Shown here in pieces: positions 1 to 7,330 of a stretch of 15,634 nucleotides of DNA; position 1 is the stretch's first letter; each line of letters opens with the position of its first letter. Made by a program: the position numbers and the translations under genes. Below the pieces are notes generated by a model that did no database searches, was not told the origin of the DNA, and was given only the letters and a program-made list of their open reading frames with translations. This DNA comes from JAABUE01 sp037440925 (lineage in GTDB: Bacteria; Chloroflexota; Anaerolineae; Anaerolineales; Villigracilaceae). Location: the NCBI GenBank assembly GCA_037440925.1, contig JBBITF010000067.1:1-15634 (forward strand), read 5' to 3'.

Positions 1-42
1 GTGGAGATGTTTCGTCGGCAATTACGCGCCCTGGGCGCATAA
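1..42 (+). CDS. C-terminal end of an unidentified gene (5' truncated by window edge)
   Basis: Frame 1 is open from the window edge to a TAA at 40-42 and encodes only 13 residues ending RRQLRALGA. It ends 24 bp before the arsenite exporter on the same strand, so it may be the preceding gene of an arsenic operon (arsR or arsC are common there), but the remnant is too short to identify. It could also be chance open frame. Confidence 0.4.
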   Translation: MEMFRRQLRALGA

Positions 43-66
43 AACGATCAAACTGGAGGTTTTTTC

Positions 67-1215
67 ATGTCTGAAGTTGCACTGACCAAAGCCCCGGCGA
101 AAAGCCTGAGCAAACAACTCTCGTTCCTCGACCGCTATCTGACGCTGTGGATTTTCCTGGCGATGGCGGTGGGGGTCCTCATCGGCTTTCTCTTTCCGGC
201 GGGGGTCGAACGATTCAACGCAGCCGTCTCGGTGGGGACAACGAACATCCCGATTGCGATTGGCTTAATTTTGATGATGTATCCGCCTTTCACCAAAGTG
301 AAGTATGAGGAACTGGGCGATGTCTTCCGCAACAAGAAGGTGTTGACGCTCTCGCTCATCCAGAACTGGGTGATCGGCCCCATCCTGATGTTTGCGCTGG
401 CGATCATTTTCCTGCGCGGCTATCCTGAATACGCGGCGGGGTTGATTATGATTGGTCTGGCGCGCTGTATTGCGATGGTCATCGTGTGGAACGAACTGGC
501 GCACGGCGACACGGAGTACGCCGCCGGGCTGGTGGCGTTCAACAGCATCTTCCAGGTGTTGTTTTACAGCGTCTATGCCTGGATTTTCATCACCAAACTG
601 CCGCCCCTCTTTGGTTTGAGTGGGGCGGTGGTAGACATTACCATTGGCGAAATCGCCAAGAGTGTCTTCATTTACCTGGGCATCCCGTTCCTGGCGGGAT
701 TTTTCACCCGTCTGATTTTGGTGCGCGCCAAAGGCAAGGAGTGGTACTACAAGAACTTCGTGCCGAAGGTTAGCCCGCTGACGCTTATTGCCCTGCTGTT
801 CACAATTGTGGTGATGTTCTCCCTCAAGGGCAATCTCATCGTGCAGATTCCGATGGACGTGGTGCGGATTGCCATCCCGCTGCTGATTTACTTTGTCGCC
901 ATGTTCCTGGTCTCGTTCTTCATGGGACATCGCCTCGGCGCGGACTACTCGAAGACGACCACGCTTTCCTTCACTGCCGCCAGCAACAATTTTGAACTGG
1001 CGATTGCGGTCGCGGTGGCGGTCTTTGGCATCAGCAGCGGCGCGGCCTTCGCGGCGGTCATCGGCCCGCTGGTGGAAGTGCCTGTGATGATTGGGTTGGT
1101 GAACGTGGCATTCTGGCTGCAAAAGAAGTGGTATCCGCAAGCGGCGTCTGCGCCGGCGATGGTCGCGGCGGCTCAGGAAGTCTGCCCGCCGGATGAGGTT
1201 CTGGTCAAAAAGTAA
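67..1215 (+). CDS. acr3: Acr3-family arsenite efflux permease
   Basis: This 382-residue inner-membrane protein should export arsenite (and possibly antimonite) driven by the proton motive force. About ten hydrophobic helices fill residues 23-350, with short polar tails at both ends, matching the size and topology of Acr3. The signature segment GLARCIAMVIVWNELA gives the conserved functional Cys134, and the NNFELAIAVAVAVFG segment gives the conserved acidic Glu310; both are hallmarks of Acr3 rather than of the unrelated ArsB family. The start is fixed by GGAGG at 55-59, 7 nt before the ATG. It lies 24 bp after the end of another open frame, so it is probably the later gene of an operon reaching upstream of the window. 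No ArsR regulator or ArsC reductase is visible inside the window. A perfect palindrome follows the stop and probably ends the transcript. Confidence 0.95.
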   Translation: MSEVALTKAPAKSLSKQLSFLDRYLTLWIFLAMAVGVLIGFLFPAGVERFNAAVSVGTTNIPIAIGLILMMYPPFTKVKYEELGDVFRNKKVLTLSLIQNWVIGPILMFALAIIFLRGYPEYAAGLIMIGLARCIAMVIVWNELAHGDTEYAAGLVAFNSIFQVLFYSVYAWIFITKLPPLFGLSGAVVDITIGEIAKSVFIYLGIPFLAGFFTRLILVRAKGKEWYYKNFVPKVSPLTLIALLFTIVVMFSLKGNLIVQIPMDVVRIAIPLLIYFVAMFLVSFFMGHRLGADYSKTTTLSFTAASNNFELAIAVAVAVFGISSGAAFAAVIGPLVEVPVMIGLVNVAFWLQKKWYPQAASAPAMVAAAQEVCPPDEVLVKK

Positions 1216-1222
1216 AACGGAT

Positions 1223-1255
1223 AGACCCTAAAGGTCTCCGAGACCTTTAGGGTCT
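1223..1255 (+). terminator. Perfect 15-bp inverted repeat after acr3
   Basis: Arms AGACCCTAAAGGTCT (1223-1237) and AGACCTTTAGGGTCT (1241-1255) are exact reverse complements around a CCG loop. Each arm is itself a partial palindrome (AGACC...GGTCT). The hairpin begins 8 bp after the acr3 stop, where a terminator is expected, but no T-run follows. It may therefore be a bidirectional hairpin, a processing site or a mobile REP-like element. Confidence 0.6.
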
Positions 1256-1313
1256 GTTCAAGAATGTTCGCCCGCGTCCTTTTCCCGACCGATTTTTCTG
1301 CCTACGCAGAACA

Positions 1314-1322
1314 TGATAGAAT
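1314..1322 (+). promoter_or_regulatory. Candidate extended -10 promoter for the thiolation genes
   Basis: TGA-TAGAAT at 1314-1322 fits an extended -10 box (TGnTATAAT with one mismatch). It would start transcription near 1329, just ahead of an AAGGA ribosome site at 1333-1337 and the ATG at 1344. No clear -35 box is present, which extended -10 promoters can do without. Confidence 0.4.
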
Positions 1323-1343
1323 TCGGGGTGAAAAGGAAAAATC

Positions 1344-1547
1344 ATGCCTGTCAAATTGATCTTGCGCGACCAGGAATTCGAAGTCAAGCCGGGCATGACC
1401 TTGCTCTCGGCGCTGGAAAAGTGCGGTATTTTGCCCGAATCGGTCATCGCTACTCGACAGGGCGAATTACTCTTGGAAGATGAAATCCTCCAGGAGGGCG
1501 AGGTCATCCGTCTGGTAGCAGTGATTTCGGGCGGTGTAGACGTATGA
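1344..1547 (+). CDS. ThiS/MoaD-like ubiquitin-fold sulfur carrier, probable partner of TtuA
   Basis: A 67-residue protein of the beta-grasp sulfur-carrier family (ThiS, MoaD, TtuB). The pattern VKPGMTLLSALEKCGI...VIATRQGELLLEDEILQEGEVIRLVAVISGG matches the family from the first strand to the terminal Gly-Gly, whose C-terminus is normally adenylated and converted to a thiocarboxylate by an E1-like enzyme. The reading frame does not stop at Gly-Gly: three further residues (Val-Asp-Val) follow, so the carboxyl end would need trimming before activation, or the protein works without a free Gly-Gly. The start has AAGGA 6 nt upstream. The stop overlaps the start of the next gene (ATGA), so the two are translationally coupled. 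Because the neighbour is a TtuA-type tRNA thiolase and not a thiamine or molybdopterin gene, a TtuB-like role in tRNA 2-thiolation is the best inference. No E1 or protease gene is present in the window. Confidence 0.85.
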   Translation: MPVKLILRDQEFEVKPGMTLLSALEKCGILPESVIATRQGELLLEDEILQEGEVIRLVAVISGGVDV

Positions 1548-2479
1548 AATGTCGCAAGTGCGGCGGCAAAGCGGCCGTCAACATGCGTCAGCACAAACTG
1601 GCCTTGTGCAAAGAACATTACTTGGAGTGGTTACCAGAACAAACGGAGCGCTTCATCCGAAAATACCAGATGTTCACGCGCGACGAAAGGATACTCGTAG
1701 CTGTTTCGGGGGGTAAGGATTCGCTGGCATTGTGGGACATCTTGATACGCCTGGGCTATCAAGCCGATGGATTGTATATTGGACTGGGCATTGCGACCCC
1801 GCTTCCCTATTCTGCCGAGTCGCATCGTCTGGCGCAAAAATTCGCCGATGAGCATCATCTCAGATTACATGTTGTGGATGTAGAGCAATCTTATGGATAT
1901 TCTATTCCTTACATGGCCGAGGTGACTCAGCGAGGCAAGGGACGCCCTTGTTCGGTCTGTGGATTGGTAAAACGTCACGAAATGAATCGCCTGGCGTGCG
2001 AACTGGGATATGGGGTGCTGGCAACCGGTCACAATTTGGACGACGAGGCAGCCGTCCTGTTGTCCAATACGCTTACCTGGTCGGGCGAATATCTTCTGCG
2101 TCAGGGGCCGGTGTTGCGCGAATCTCCAGGCCTGGCGCGTAAGGTCAAGCCATTGTGCCGTTTCTATGAGCGCGAAATGACCGCCTACGCCTTGCTGCGC
2201 GGCATCGAATACATCTATGAGGAATGCCCGTATGCTGCTGGCTCGACTACGATTGATAACAAAGAATTGCTCAACCGCTTAGAAAGTCAGCGGCCTGGCG
2301 TCAAACTTAACTTTTATCTCCGCTTTTTACAGGCGCGAGAGGAAGGGCTCTTTGCAAAGTTGGAAGAACGGCGGGTAGAGTTACAACGCTGCCCACAATG
2401 TGGTCAGCCAACCTCGGCGCCGGGCTTGTGTTCTTTTTGCCGGCTGCTCGGGAAGATCAAAAACATTGCAATTCCCTGA
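1544..2479 (+). CDS. ttuA: TtuA/Ncs6-family tRNA 2-thiolation enzyme
   Basis: A 311-residue cytoplasmic enzyme that should adenylate a tRNA uridine and replace its 2-oxygen with sulfur. Domains in order: an N-terminal zinc finger (Cys3, Cys6, Cys22, His25), a PP-loop ATP-pyrophosphatase domain with SGGKDS at 55-60, the CSVCGLVKR segment with Cys136 and Cys139, ATGHNLDDEA at 160-169, Cys228 in EECPY, and a C-terminal zinc finger (Cys283, Cys286, Cys296, Cys299). Cys136, Cys139 and Cys228 correspond to the three cysteines that hold the catalytic [4Fe-4S] cluster in Thermus TtuA. Two terminal zinc fingers separate this family from TtcA and MnmA. In Thermus, TtuA with sulfur carrier TtuB makes 2-thioribothymidine at tRNA position 54; the 4-bp overlap with a carrier-like gene supports the same chemistry here. 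Position 54 versus wobble position 34 cannot be decided from sequence alone. Confidence 0.9.
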   Translation: MKCRKCGGKAAVNMRQHKLALCKEHYLEWLPEQTERFIRKYQMFTRDERILVAVSGGKDSLALWDILIRLGYQADGLYIGLGIATPLPYSAESHRLAQKFADEHHLRLHVVDVEQSYGYSIPYMAEVTQRGKGRPCSVCGLVKRHEMNRLACELGYGVLATGHNLDDEAAVLLSNTLTWSGEYLLRQGPVLRESPGLARKVKPLCRFYEREMTAYALLRGIEYIYEECPYAAGSTTIDNKELLNRLESQRPGVKLNFYLRFLQAREEGLFAKLEERRVELQRCPQCGQPTSAPGLCSFCRLLGKIKNIAIP

Positions 2480-2494
2480 AATTTCTTTTTACCC

Positions 2495-2520
2495 TGCTTT
2501 TTTTCAACATTTGAAAAGCA
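2495..2520 (+). promoter_or_regulatory. AT-rich hairpin between ttuA and the kinase promoter
   Basis: TGCTTTT...CAA (2495-2507) pairs with TTGAAAAGCA (2511-2520) around a CAT loop, leaving a three-T bulge. It lies 15 bp after the ttuA stop and ends 8 bp before the TATAAT box of the next gene. No T-run follows the right arm, so it is a weak terminator candidate; it could equally be an operator overlapping the -35 region. Confidence 0.3.
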
Positions 2521-2528
2521 AGAAGCAG

Positions 2529-2534
2529 TATAAT
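2529..2534 (+). promoter_or_regulatory. Consensus -10 box of the histidine kinase gene
   Basis: A perfect TATAAT lies 10 nt before the ATG at 2545. Transcription would begin about 4 nt before that ATG, so the message should be nearly leaderless, and no Shine-Dalgarno sequence is visible. A TTGAAA at 2511-2516 is only 12 bp upstream, too close for a standard -35. Confidence 0.5.
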
Positions 2535-2544
2535 CTTCTTGAAT

Positions 2545-4896
2545 ATGAACCTCTTGACTCAAGCCTTTTCCCTGCTTGCAGACCCTCCTGGAAACTTGAT
2601 CTATCATCTGGTATTGGTTTTTTCCATAGCAGGAGCCTTGCAAGCCGCCTTCATTCATTGGCGGATCAGCGCATTTCCTCAGGCCAGGCGGACCGTCGTT
2701 GGCCTGACAGTGTTAATGCTGCCTCAGGTTTTGCTGTTTGTCGTTAGCGGTCTAGGATGGCAAGGAATTCTTAACTTAGCCGTATTCCTGCCGCCTCTCG
2801 ACCGCGCTGTTACTTTGTTTAGTTTGCTGTGGATCTTCTGGCTGTGGGCATTCCCTGAACCTAGCCGGGTGGCTGACGCTGTTATTGTGCTGTTGACCTT
2901 GTTTGTTATCATGGCGCTAGCATTGGCGCTGGCTGCGTGGGGTGGACAACCGGCGGGCACACCTTACAATACCACCCTGCAAGATTTCCTTTGGCAGTTT
3001 GCCACGTTGGGCTTCGTTGCTCTGAGCAGCCTTATCTTATTTGTTCGACGGCCTAACGGTTGGGGCAATGGCTTCTCGGTCCTGCTGCTGGCCTTTGTGG
3101 GCCACAGTTTATACCTGGTCTTTGGGCGGCAGGGAGGCAACTATCCCGGCATTGTACGCATGGCTGGTATGGCCATGTATCCTTTTTTGCTTACCCTGGC
3201 TCAGCGTTTCCCGCTGCCTGGCGCAGCGGTTCATGGGCAGGCAGGCCACGCGTCTGCGCCCTCTAAAAAAGGCGCTCCTTCGGAAGAACGACGTTTCTTC
3301 AGCACCGACCCCAAGACCTTTCACGCGCTGATGACTCTGGCTGCTGAGACCAATGCGGACAAAGTCAGTCACGCCATTACCCGTGCGATTGCTCAAACCA
3401 TTTTAGCGGATTTGTGTTTCCTCATCTACTTGACCGACAACAAGAATCAATTGGTCGTGGCTAGTGGTTATGACCTGATTCGTGAGGAAAGCCTGGAAGG
3501 CGCCAGCCTTGGCAAGGCCTCGATTCCCATGCTGGCCAACGCTTTGCAACGCGGACGCCCCTTGCATTTGCCGGCTAGCAGCACGTCGGTGGATATGAAA
3601 GGCATCAGCGACCTACTGGGGTTGAGCAATCCCGGCCATCTAATGGCTGTTCCCATCATCACCCCCGAAAAGGACATCCTGGGCGGCATCCTTGTACTTT
3701 CGCCCTATTCTGATCGCGCCTGGCGCGCCGAAGACCAGGCTTTTTTGAGCAACATTGCAGTTTCCTTAGTGCCAATCATCCAGCGCAACCAGCGTATTTC
3801 TATGCTGGAGCAAAGGCAACAGGAGACCGATTCGGCTCTGCTGGCGGCTCACAGGCAACTAGAAGAAGTGCAACAACAAAATAAGGATTTGCAAGCCCGC
3901 CTGGAGACGTTCCAAAAAAAGGCCGATCAAAGCCGCGAGCAGAGCGAAAAAATGGCTTCTTTGCTGGCGTTGCAGCAGGAGGCTCAAAAACAGATTGAAG
4001 CGTTGCAAAAGGAGAACGAGGAACTGCGCACCGTTCAACGCGCCCGCAGCGGCGCGCTTGCCGGTGACATGGAGTACATGGAGGCCGAATTGCGCGCCTC
4101 GCTTGGACAAGTAGCGCGTTTACAAAACGAATTGGCCGAAGCAAATATGAAATTGCTGCAATTGGAAAAAGGTCAAATCAGCGCCCGTTCTACCGAGCAG
4201 GCCGAGGTCATCGCCTCCATCGCGCAGGAATTACGCCAGCCTATGTCGTCTGTGGTTGGATATACCGATTTGTTGTTAGGCGAGTCGGTAGGCAGCTTGA
4301 GTTCCCTTCAGCGAAAATTTGTCGAGCGCATCAAATCCTCGGCCCAACGCATTGGCAGTCTGATAGACGATATGATCCAGGTCAACATGCTGGAATTGGG
4401 CCTGGTCGAACTCAAGCCTGAACCGGTGGACTTGAACGCAATTATTGACCATGCCATGGCGTACACCGGCAGCCAAATCCGCGAAAAGAACATTTCCTTG
4501 CATCTCGATTTACCCAAACAACTCGAACCTATCCGTGCTGACCGCGAGGCCTTGCAACAAATCTTGATTCACCTGTTGCAAAACGCGGGCGCGGCCTCGC
4601 CTGTTGAAGGCACCATTACCCTGCGGGTCCAGACCCGAAGCGAAAACGAGCAAGAATACATCTTATTGCAAGTCAAAGATACGGGTGGCGGCATCCCCTC
4701 TGAAGACATTCCCCGCGTATTCACCCGCTTATATCGCGCCGATAATGTGCTGATTCAAGGGGTGGGAGATACGGGCGTGGGTTTGTCCATTGCCAAGAGT
4801 CTTACCGAGGCTCAAAATGGGCGTATCTGGGTGGAAAGTGAGCCGGGAGTGGGCTCTACATTCAGTGTGCTGTTGCCGATTGTAAAGGGAACATAG
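2545..4896 (+). CDS. Orphan 7TM-GAF-coiled-coil sensor histidine kinase with Gln in place of the phospho-acceptor His
   Basis: A 783-residue membrane signalling protein. From the N-terminus: about seven hydrophobic helices within residues 15-225, a GAF-like domain at roughly 255-412, a long Gln/Glu-rich coiled coil (about 413-538), a HisKA-like dimerisation segment from about 553, and an intact HATPase_c domain with N-box LLQNA (Asn680), G1 DTGGG (712-716) and G2 GDTGVGL (741-747). In the H-box the text is ASIAQELRQP: Gln561 occupies the position normally held by the phosphorylated His before E-L-R-x-P. ATP binding looks preserved but normal autophosphorylation should not occur, suggesting a pseudokinase, an ATP-dependent scaffold or an unusual acceptor. 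No response regulator is adjacent. LysM and LCP genes follow directly, so an envelope stimulus is likely. Start: ATG 2545 is preferred; an in-frame TTG at 2539 would lie upstream of the predicted transcript start. Confidence 0.88.
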   Translation: MNLLTQAFSLLADPPGNLIYHLVLVFSIAGALQAAFIHWRISAFPQARRTVVGLTVLMLPQVLLFVVSGLGWQGILNLAVFLPPLDRAVTLFSLLWIFWLWAFPEPSRVADAVIVLLTLFVIMALALALAAWGGQPAGTPYNTTLQDFLWQFATLGFVALSSLILFVRRPNGWGNGFSVLLLAFVGHSLYLVFGRQGGNYPGIVRMAGMAMYPFLLTLAQRFPLPGAAVHGQAGHASAPSKKGAPSEERRFFSTDPKTFHALMTLAAETNADKVSHAITRAIAQTILADLCFLIYLTDNKNQLVVASGYDLIREESLEGASLGKASIPMLANALQRGRPLHLPASSTSVDMKGISDLLGLSNPGHLMAVPIITPEKDILGGILVLSPYSDRAWRAEDQAFLSNIAVSLVPIIQRNQRISMLEQRQQETDSALLAAHRQLEEVQQQNKDLQARLETFQKKADQSREQSEKMASLLALQQEAQKQIEALQKENEELRTVQRARSGALAGDMEYMEAELRASLGQVARLQNELAEANMKLLQLEKGQISARSTEQAEVIASIAQELRQPMSSVVGYTDLLLGESVGSLSSLQRKFVERIKSSAQRIGSLIDDMIQVNMLELGLVELKPEPVDLNAIIDHAMAYTGSQIREKNISLHLDLPKQLEPIRADREALQQILIHLLQNAGAASPVEGTITLRVQTRSENEQEYILLQVKDTGGGIPSEDIPRVFTRLYRADNVLIQGVGDTGVGLSIAKSLTEAQNGRIWVESEPGVGSTFSVLLPIVKGT

Positions 4897-4898
4897 TC

Positions 4899-5720
4899 AT
4901 GCAAACCGTCCGCCAGTTGGCAGGCAGCATCCTTCTGGCTTTTCTCTCGGTTCTGCTGGTGGTGGGTGGAATCTTCCTTGCACTGGCAGAGAGTTACGTT
5001 CCCGTTGCCACACCGACCGCTTCGCAGACTGCCACACCCTTTTTTGTTTTTAACACCCCTACTAACGTTTTAGCCGTAATTGCTACTACCTCTTTGCCCC
5101 CTACTCTCACCGAAACCTTGCCGCCGCCGCCCACCTCTTGCCCGCCGCCTGCTGGATGGATTGCTGTCAAGGTCCAACCGCTCGATACGTTGGCTTCTCT
5201 GGCGCTTCAATATAAAACCACCCCAGAAATCCTTAGACAGTCGAATTGCCTCTTCTCCTCGGATCTCGCGCCCGGAACGCTTTTGTACGTTCCGCCGGTA
5301 GCCACGCCCACGCGCGTCACGTGCGGGCCTCCGCCTGGCTGGGTGCAATACACTGTTAAGACCGGCAACACTTTGTTTAGCCTCAGTCAGGCCTTTGGCG
5401 TTTCTGTCTCGCAGTTGCAACAAGCTAACTGTATGCCCCTTTCGCAAACTTTCATCCAGGCCGGGCAGAAAATCTGGGTGCCCAATGTTGCTACCCGCAC
5501 GCCTACGTTGACGCCCATCTCGATCTTCTTCCCTACCCTCACGTGGACAGCCAGTCCGCTTCCTAGCCCCACGCTGACTCCCTTCCCCTCGCCGACCTGG
5601 ACGTTCTCACCCTCTCCGCCTCCTTCTTCTACTGCGTCTGCCACGCCGACCGAACCGCTTCCGACCCCGCCTCCAACTGCTACCGCTTCGATTACTGCTT
5701 TCCCCACCTCGACTCCCTGA
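4899..5720 (+). CDS. Membrane-anchored double-LysM protein with Thr/Pro-rich tail
   Basis: A 273-residue exported protein. Residues 7-30 form one hydrophobic helix (uncleaved anchor or signal peptide), followed by a Thr/Pro-rich linker, two LysM modules (about 87-132 and 149-195) and a Thr/Pro/Ser-rich tail from about 200 to the end. LysM domains bind N-acetylglucosamine-containing glycans such as peptidoglycan. Both modules share a frame: C-x-P-P-x-G-W just before the domain (Cys81, Cys142) and a second Cys in the SNC/ANC turn (Cys117, Cys178), so each probably has an internal disulfide. There is no LPxTG motif, C-terminal helix or catalytic domain, which suggests a wall-binding or tethering role. 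It starts 2 nt after the kinase stop, with an AAAGGGA ribosome site, so it is co-transcribed with the kinase and with the following LCP gene. Confidence 0.85.
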   Translation: MQTVRQLAGSILLAFLSVLLVVGGIFLALAESYVPVATPTASQTATPFFVFNTPTNVLAVIATTSLPPTLTETLPPPPTSCPPPAGWIAVKVQPLDTLASLALQYKTTPEILRQSNCLFSSDLAPGTLLYVPPVATPTRVTCGPPPGWVQYTVKTGNTLFSLSQAFGVSVSQLQQANCMPLSQTFIQAGQKIWVPNVATRTPTLTPISIFFPTLTWTASPLPSPTLTPFPSPTWTFSPSPPPSSTASATPTEPLPTPPPTATASITAFPTSTP

Positions 5721-5758
5721 ACGGCGCGGCGACTTCCTTGGCCGAAACATCCCTTCCC

Positions 5759-7294
5759 ATGAAGACCCTCCTTGCGCGGATGGCTATGCTGCTTATATGC
5801 GCTCTGTTGGCTGCCCAAAGCCTGGGCTGTGGCGCTTCCACCGCTTCTTCTTCTTCGGCCTTGCCTTTTACCCTGGTGACTGTAGACCCTAACGCAATGC
5901 CCACCGCCACCCCTTTCCAGGCTGCCCTGCACGCCTCACCTACGCCATTTCAGCCGGTCTTCCCAACTCCTACCGGCACGATCTTACCAACGCCAACCAA
6001 CTTGCCTTATGTGCCGCCCACCTCTACGCCCGATCCGCTCTTGGCGCTTCCTAGCCCTGCGCCTCTTCCTACCTTGATTGTTGACTTGCCGCCTAGCGCC
6101 ACCATTGTCGTCCCAACGCTCGACCTGGCTTTGCAATTGACCCCAGCAGCCCCGTTGGACTCTCAGGAGACGGTGACTTTCCTGCTCATCGGTTCAGACA
6201 GACGCCCCGGCGGTTCTTTCCGCACCGATACGATGGTCATTGCTATGCTGCGCCCCCGAGACGGGCAAGTATCGCTCATCTCCATTCCACGCGACTTATG
6301 GGTATACATCCCCGAGTGGGGCAATCAACGCATCAACACTGCCTATCAGCATGGGGAAATCTATGCTTATCCAGGTGGCGGCGCCGGCTTGCTCAAAGAC
6401 ACCATTCGCTACAACCTGGGCATTCAGATAGATCATACGGCTATGGTCGAGTTCGACGGCTTTCGTCACATCATTGACACTTTAGGGGGAATTGACGTCC
6501 CTGTTGCCTGTCCCTATACCGATTGGCGACTGATTGATCCCTCCTATGACCCTAATATTGAAGCCAACTGGTGGCTGTATACAGTTGGGCCGGGCCTGGT
6601 TCACATGGATGGCGACTTGGCGCTGTGGTACGCCCGCTCGCGTATGAAATCCAGTGATTTCGACCGTGGACGTCGCCAGCAGGAAGTCTTGCGCGCCATC
6701 TACGCCCGTGTGCTGCAAACCAACACGATAGCCCAATTGCCTGCTTTATATAACAACTTGATGAGCATTGTCGAGACAGATTTGAGCCTCACAGAAATGC
6801 TTCAACTCGCCCTGTATGCTCCCCGATTATCGAATGCCGATTTTCGCAGTTACTACATACGTCCGCCGCTGGTGACTTCCTGGATCACTCCGCAAGGCGC
6901 TTATGTTCTCTTGCCCAACGAGGATCTCTTGTCGTCTATGCTGCAAGAAGCCATGTCTCCTTCGCCGCGCGCGGCAGAACGGCAAGCCGTCGTCATCGAG
7001 ATTCAAAACGGGACATCTTTCGACGGCTGGGACGCGCTGGCGGCCTCGCGTTTGAATTATGCCGGCTATGAGACGCATATCTTGCCCGCCGAAAGGCGCG
7101 ATCAGGCATTTTCCACCCTGATTGACCTGAATCCTGTTCCAGACGCCGAGCGTAGTAATGCCATTCTTGCTATCTTGGGCCTGTCACCGGCTAACTTGGC
7201 CTCCATACCTACACTGAATAGCCAGGCGAGCTATCGTCTTGTCTTGGGCCACGATTATCAGCCCTGCTTTTCCCCCGAACAACTATCCCATTGA
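5759..7294 (+). CDS. LytR-CpsA-Psr (LCP) family wall glycopolymer transferase, probable lipoprotein
   Basis: A 511-residue protein anchored outside the cytoplasmic membrane. LCP enzymes move undecaprenyl-phosphate-linked glycopolymers onto peptidoglycan or other acceptors. The LCP domain spans about 138-310 and keeps the expected polyphosphate-binding and catalytic residues: Asp147/Arg148 in GSDRR, Arg155 and Asp157 in RTDTM, Arg293 and Arg295 in YARSR, then DRGRRQQ (302-308). A C-terminal LytR_C-type domain follows (about 409-505, VVIEIQNGTSF). The N-terminus is a signal peptide ending near SLG-Cys24, an imperfect lipobox, then a Thr/Pro-rich stalk to about 125. ATG 5759 gives a clean signal peptide; a TTG at 5738 would add seven residues. 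Neither start has a convincing ribosome site, so translation may be coupled to the LysM gene, which ends 38 nt upstream. The context of sensor kinase, LysM and LCP points to envelope maintenance. Confidence 0.92.
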   Translation: MKTLLARMAMLLICALLAAQSLGCGASTASSSSALPFTLVTVDPNAMPTATPFQAALHASPTPFQPVFPTPTGTILPTPTNLPYVPPTSTPDPLLALPSPAPLPTLIVDLPPSATIVVPTLDLALQLTPAAPLDSQETVTFLLIGSDRRPGGSFRTDTMVIAMLRPRDGQVSLISIPRDLWVYIPEWGNQRINTAYQHGEIYAYPGGGAGLLKDTIRYNLGIQIDHTAMVEFDGFRHIIDTLGGIDVPVACPYTDWRLIDPSYDPNIEANWWLYTVGPGLVHMDGDLALWYARSRMKSSDFDRGRRQQEVLRAIYARVLQTNTIAQLPALYNNLMSIVETDLSLTEMLQLALYAPRLSNADFRSYYIRPPLVTSWITPQGAYVLLPNEDLLSSMLQEAMSPSPRAAERQAVVIEIQNGTSFDGWDALAASRLNYAGYETHILPAERRDQAFSTLIDLNPVPDAERSNAILAILGLSPANLASIPTLNSQASYRLVLGHDYQPCFSPEQLSH

Positions 7295-7301
7295 AGTGAA
7301 G

Positions 7302-7316
7302 TATTACTTCGTAATA
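7302..7316. terminator. Weak hairpin between convergent genes
   Basis: TATTAC-TTC-GTAATA forms a 6-bp AT-rich stem in the 36-bp gap between the LCP gene and the convergent MocR gene. A bidirectional terminator is expected at this place, but the stem is weak and no T-run follows on either strand. Confidence 0.3.
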
Positions 7317-7330
7317 TCTAGCGTATCTCT

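Noticed and set aside
265..1140. Long minus-strand open frame (291 codons) opposite acr3
   Set aside because: It is antisense to a clearly real Acr3 gene, is rich in His, Arg, Gln and Glu as expected from reading membrane-protein codons backwards, and has no ribosome site.
2481..2508. T-rich stretch after ttuA as a Rho-independent terminator
   Set aside because: The T-run is within the left arm of the hairpin rather than after a stem, so the order is wrong for intrinsic termination on the plus strand.
2539..2544. TTG start for the histidine kinase
   Set aside because: It lies only 5 nt from the TATAAT box, upstream of the expected transcript start; ATG 2545 fits better.
5738..5758. TTG start for the LCP gene
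   Set aside because: It would put eight extra residues before a well-formed signal peptide and has no ribosome site; kept as an alternative only.
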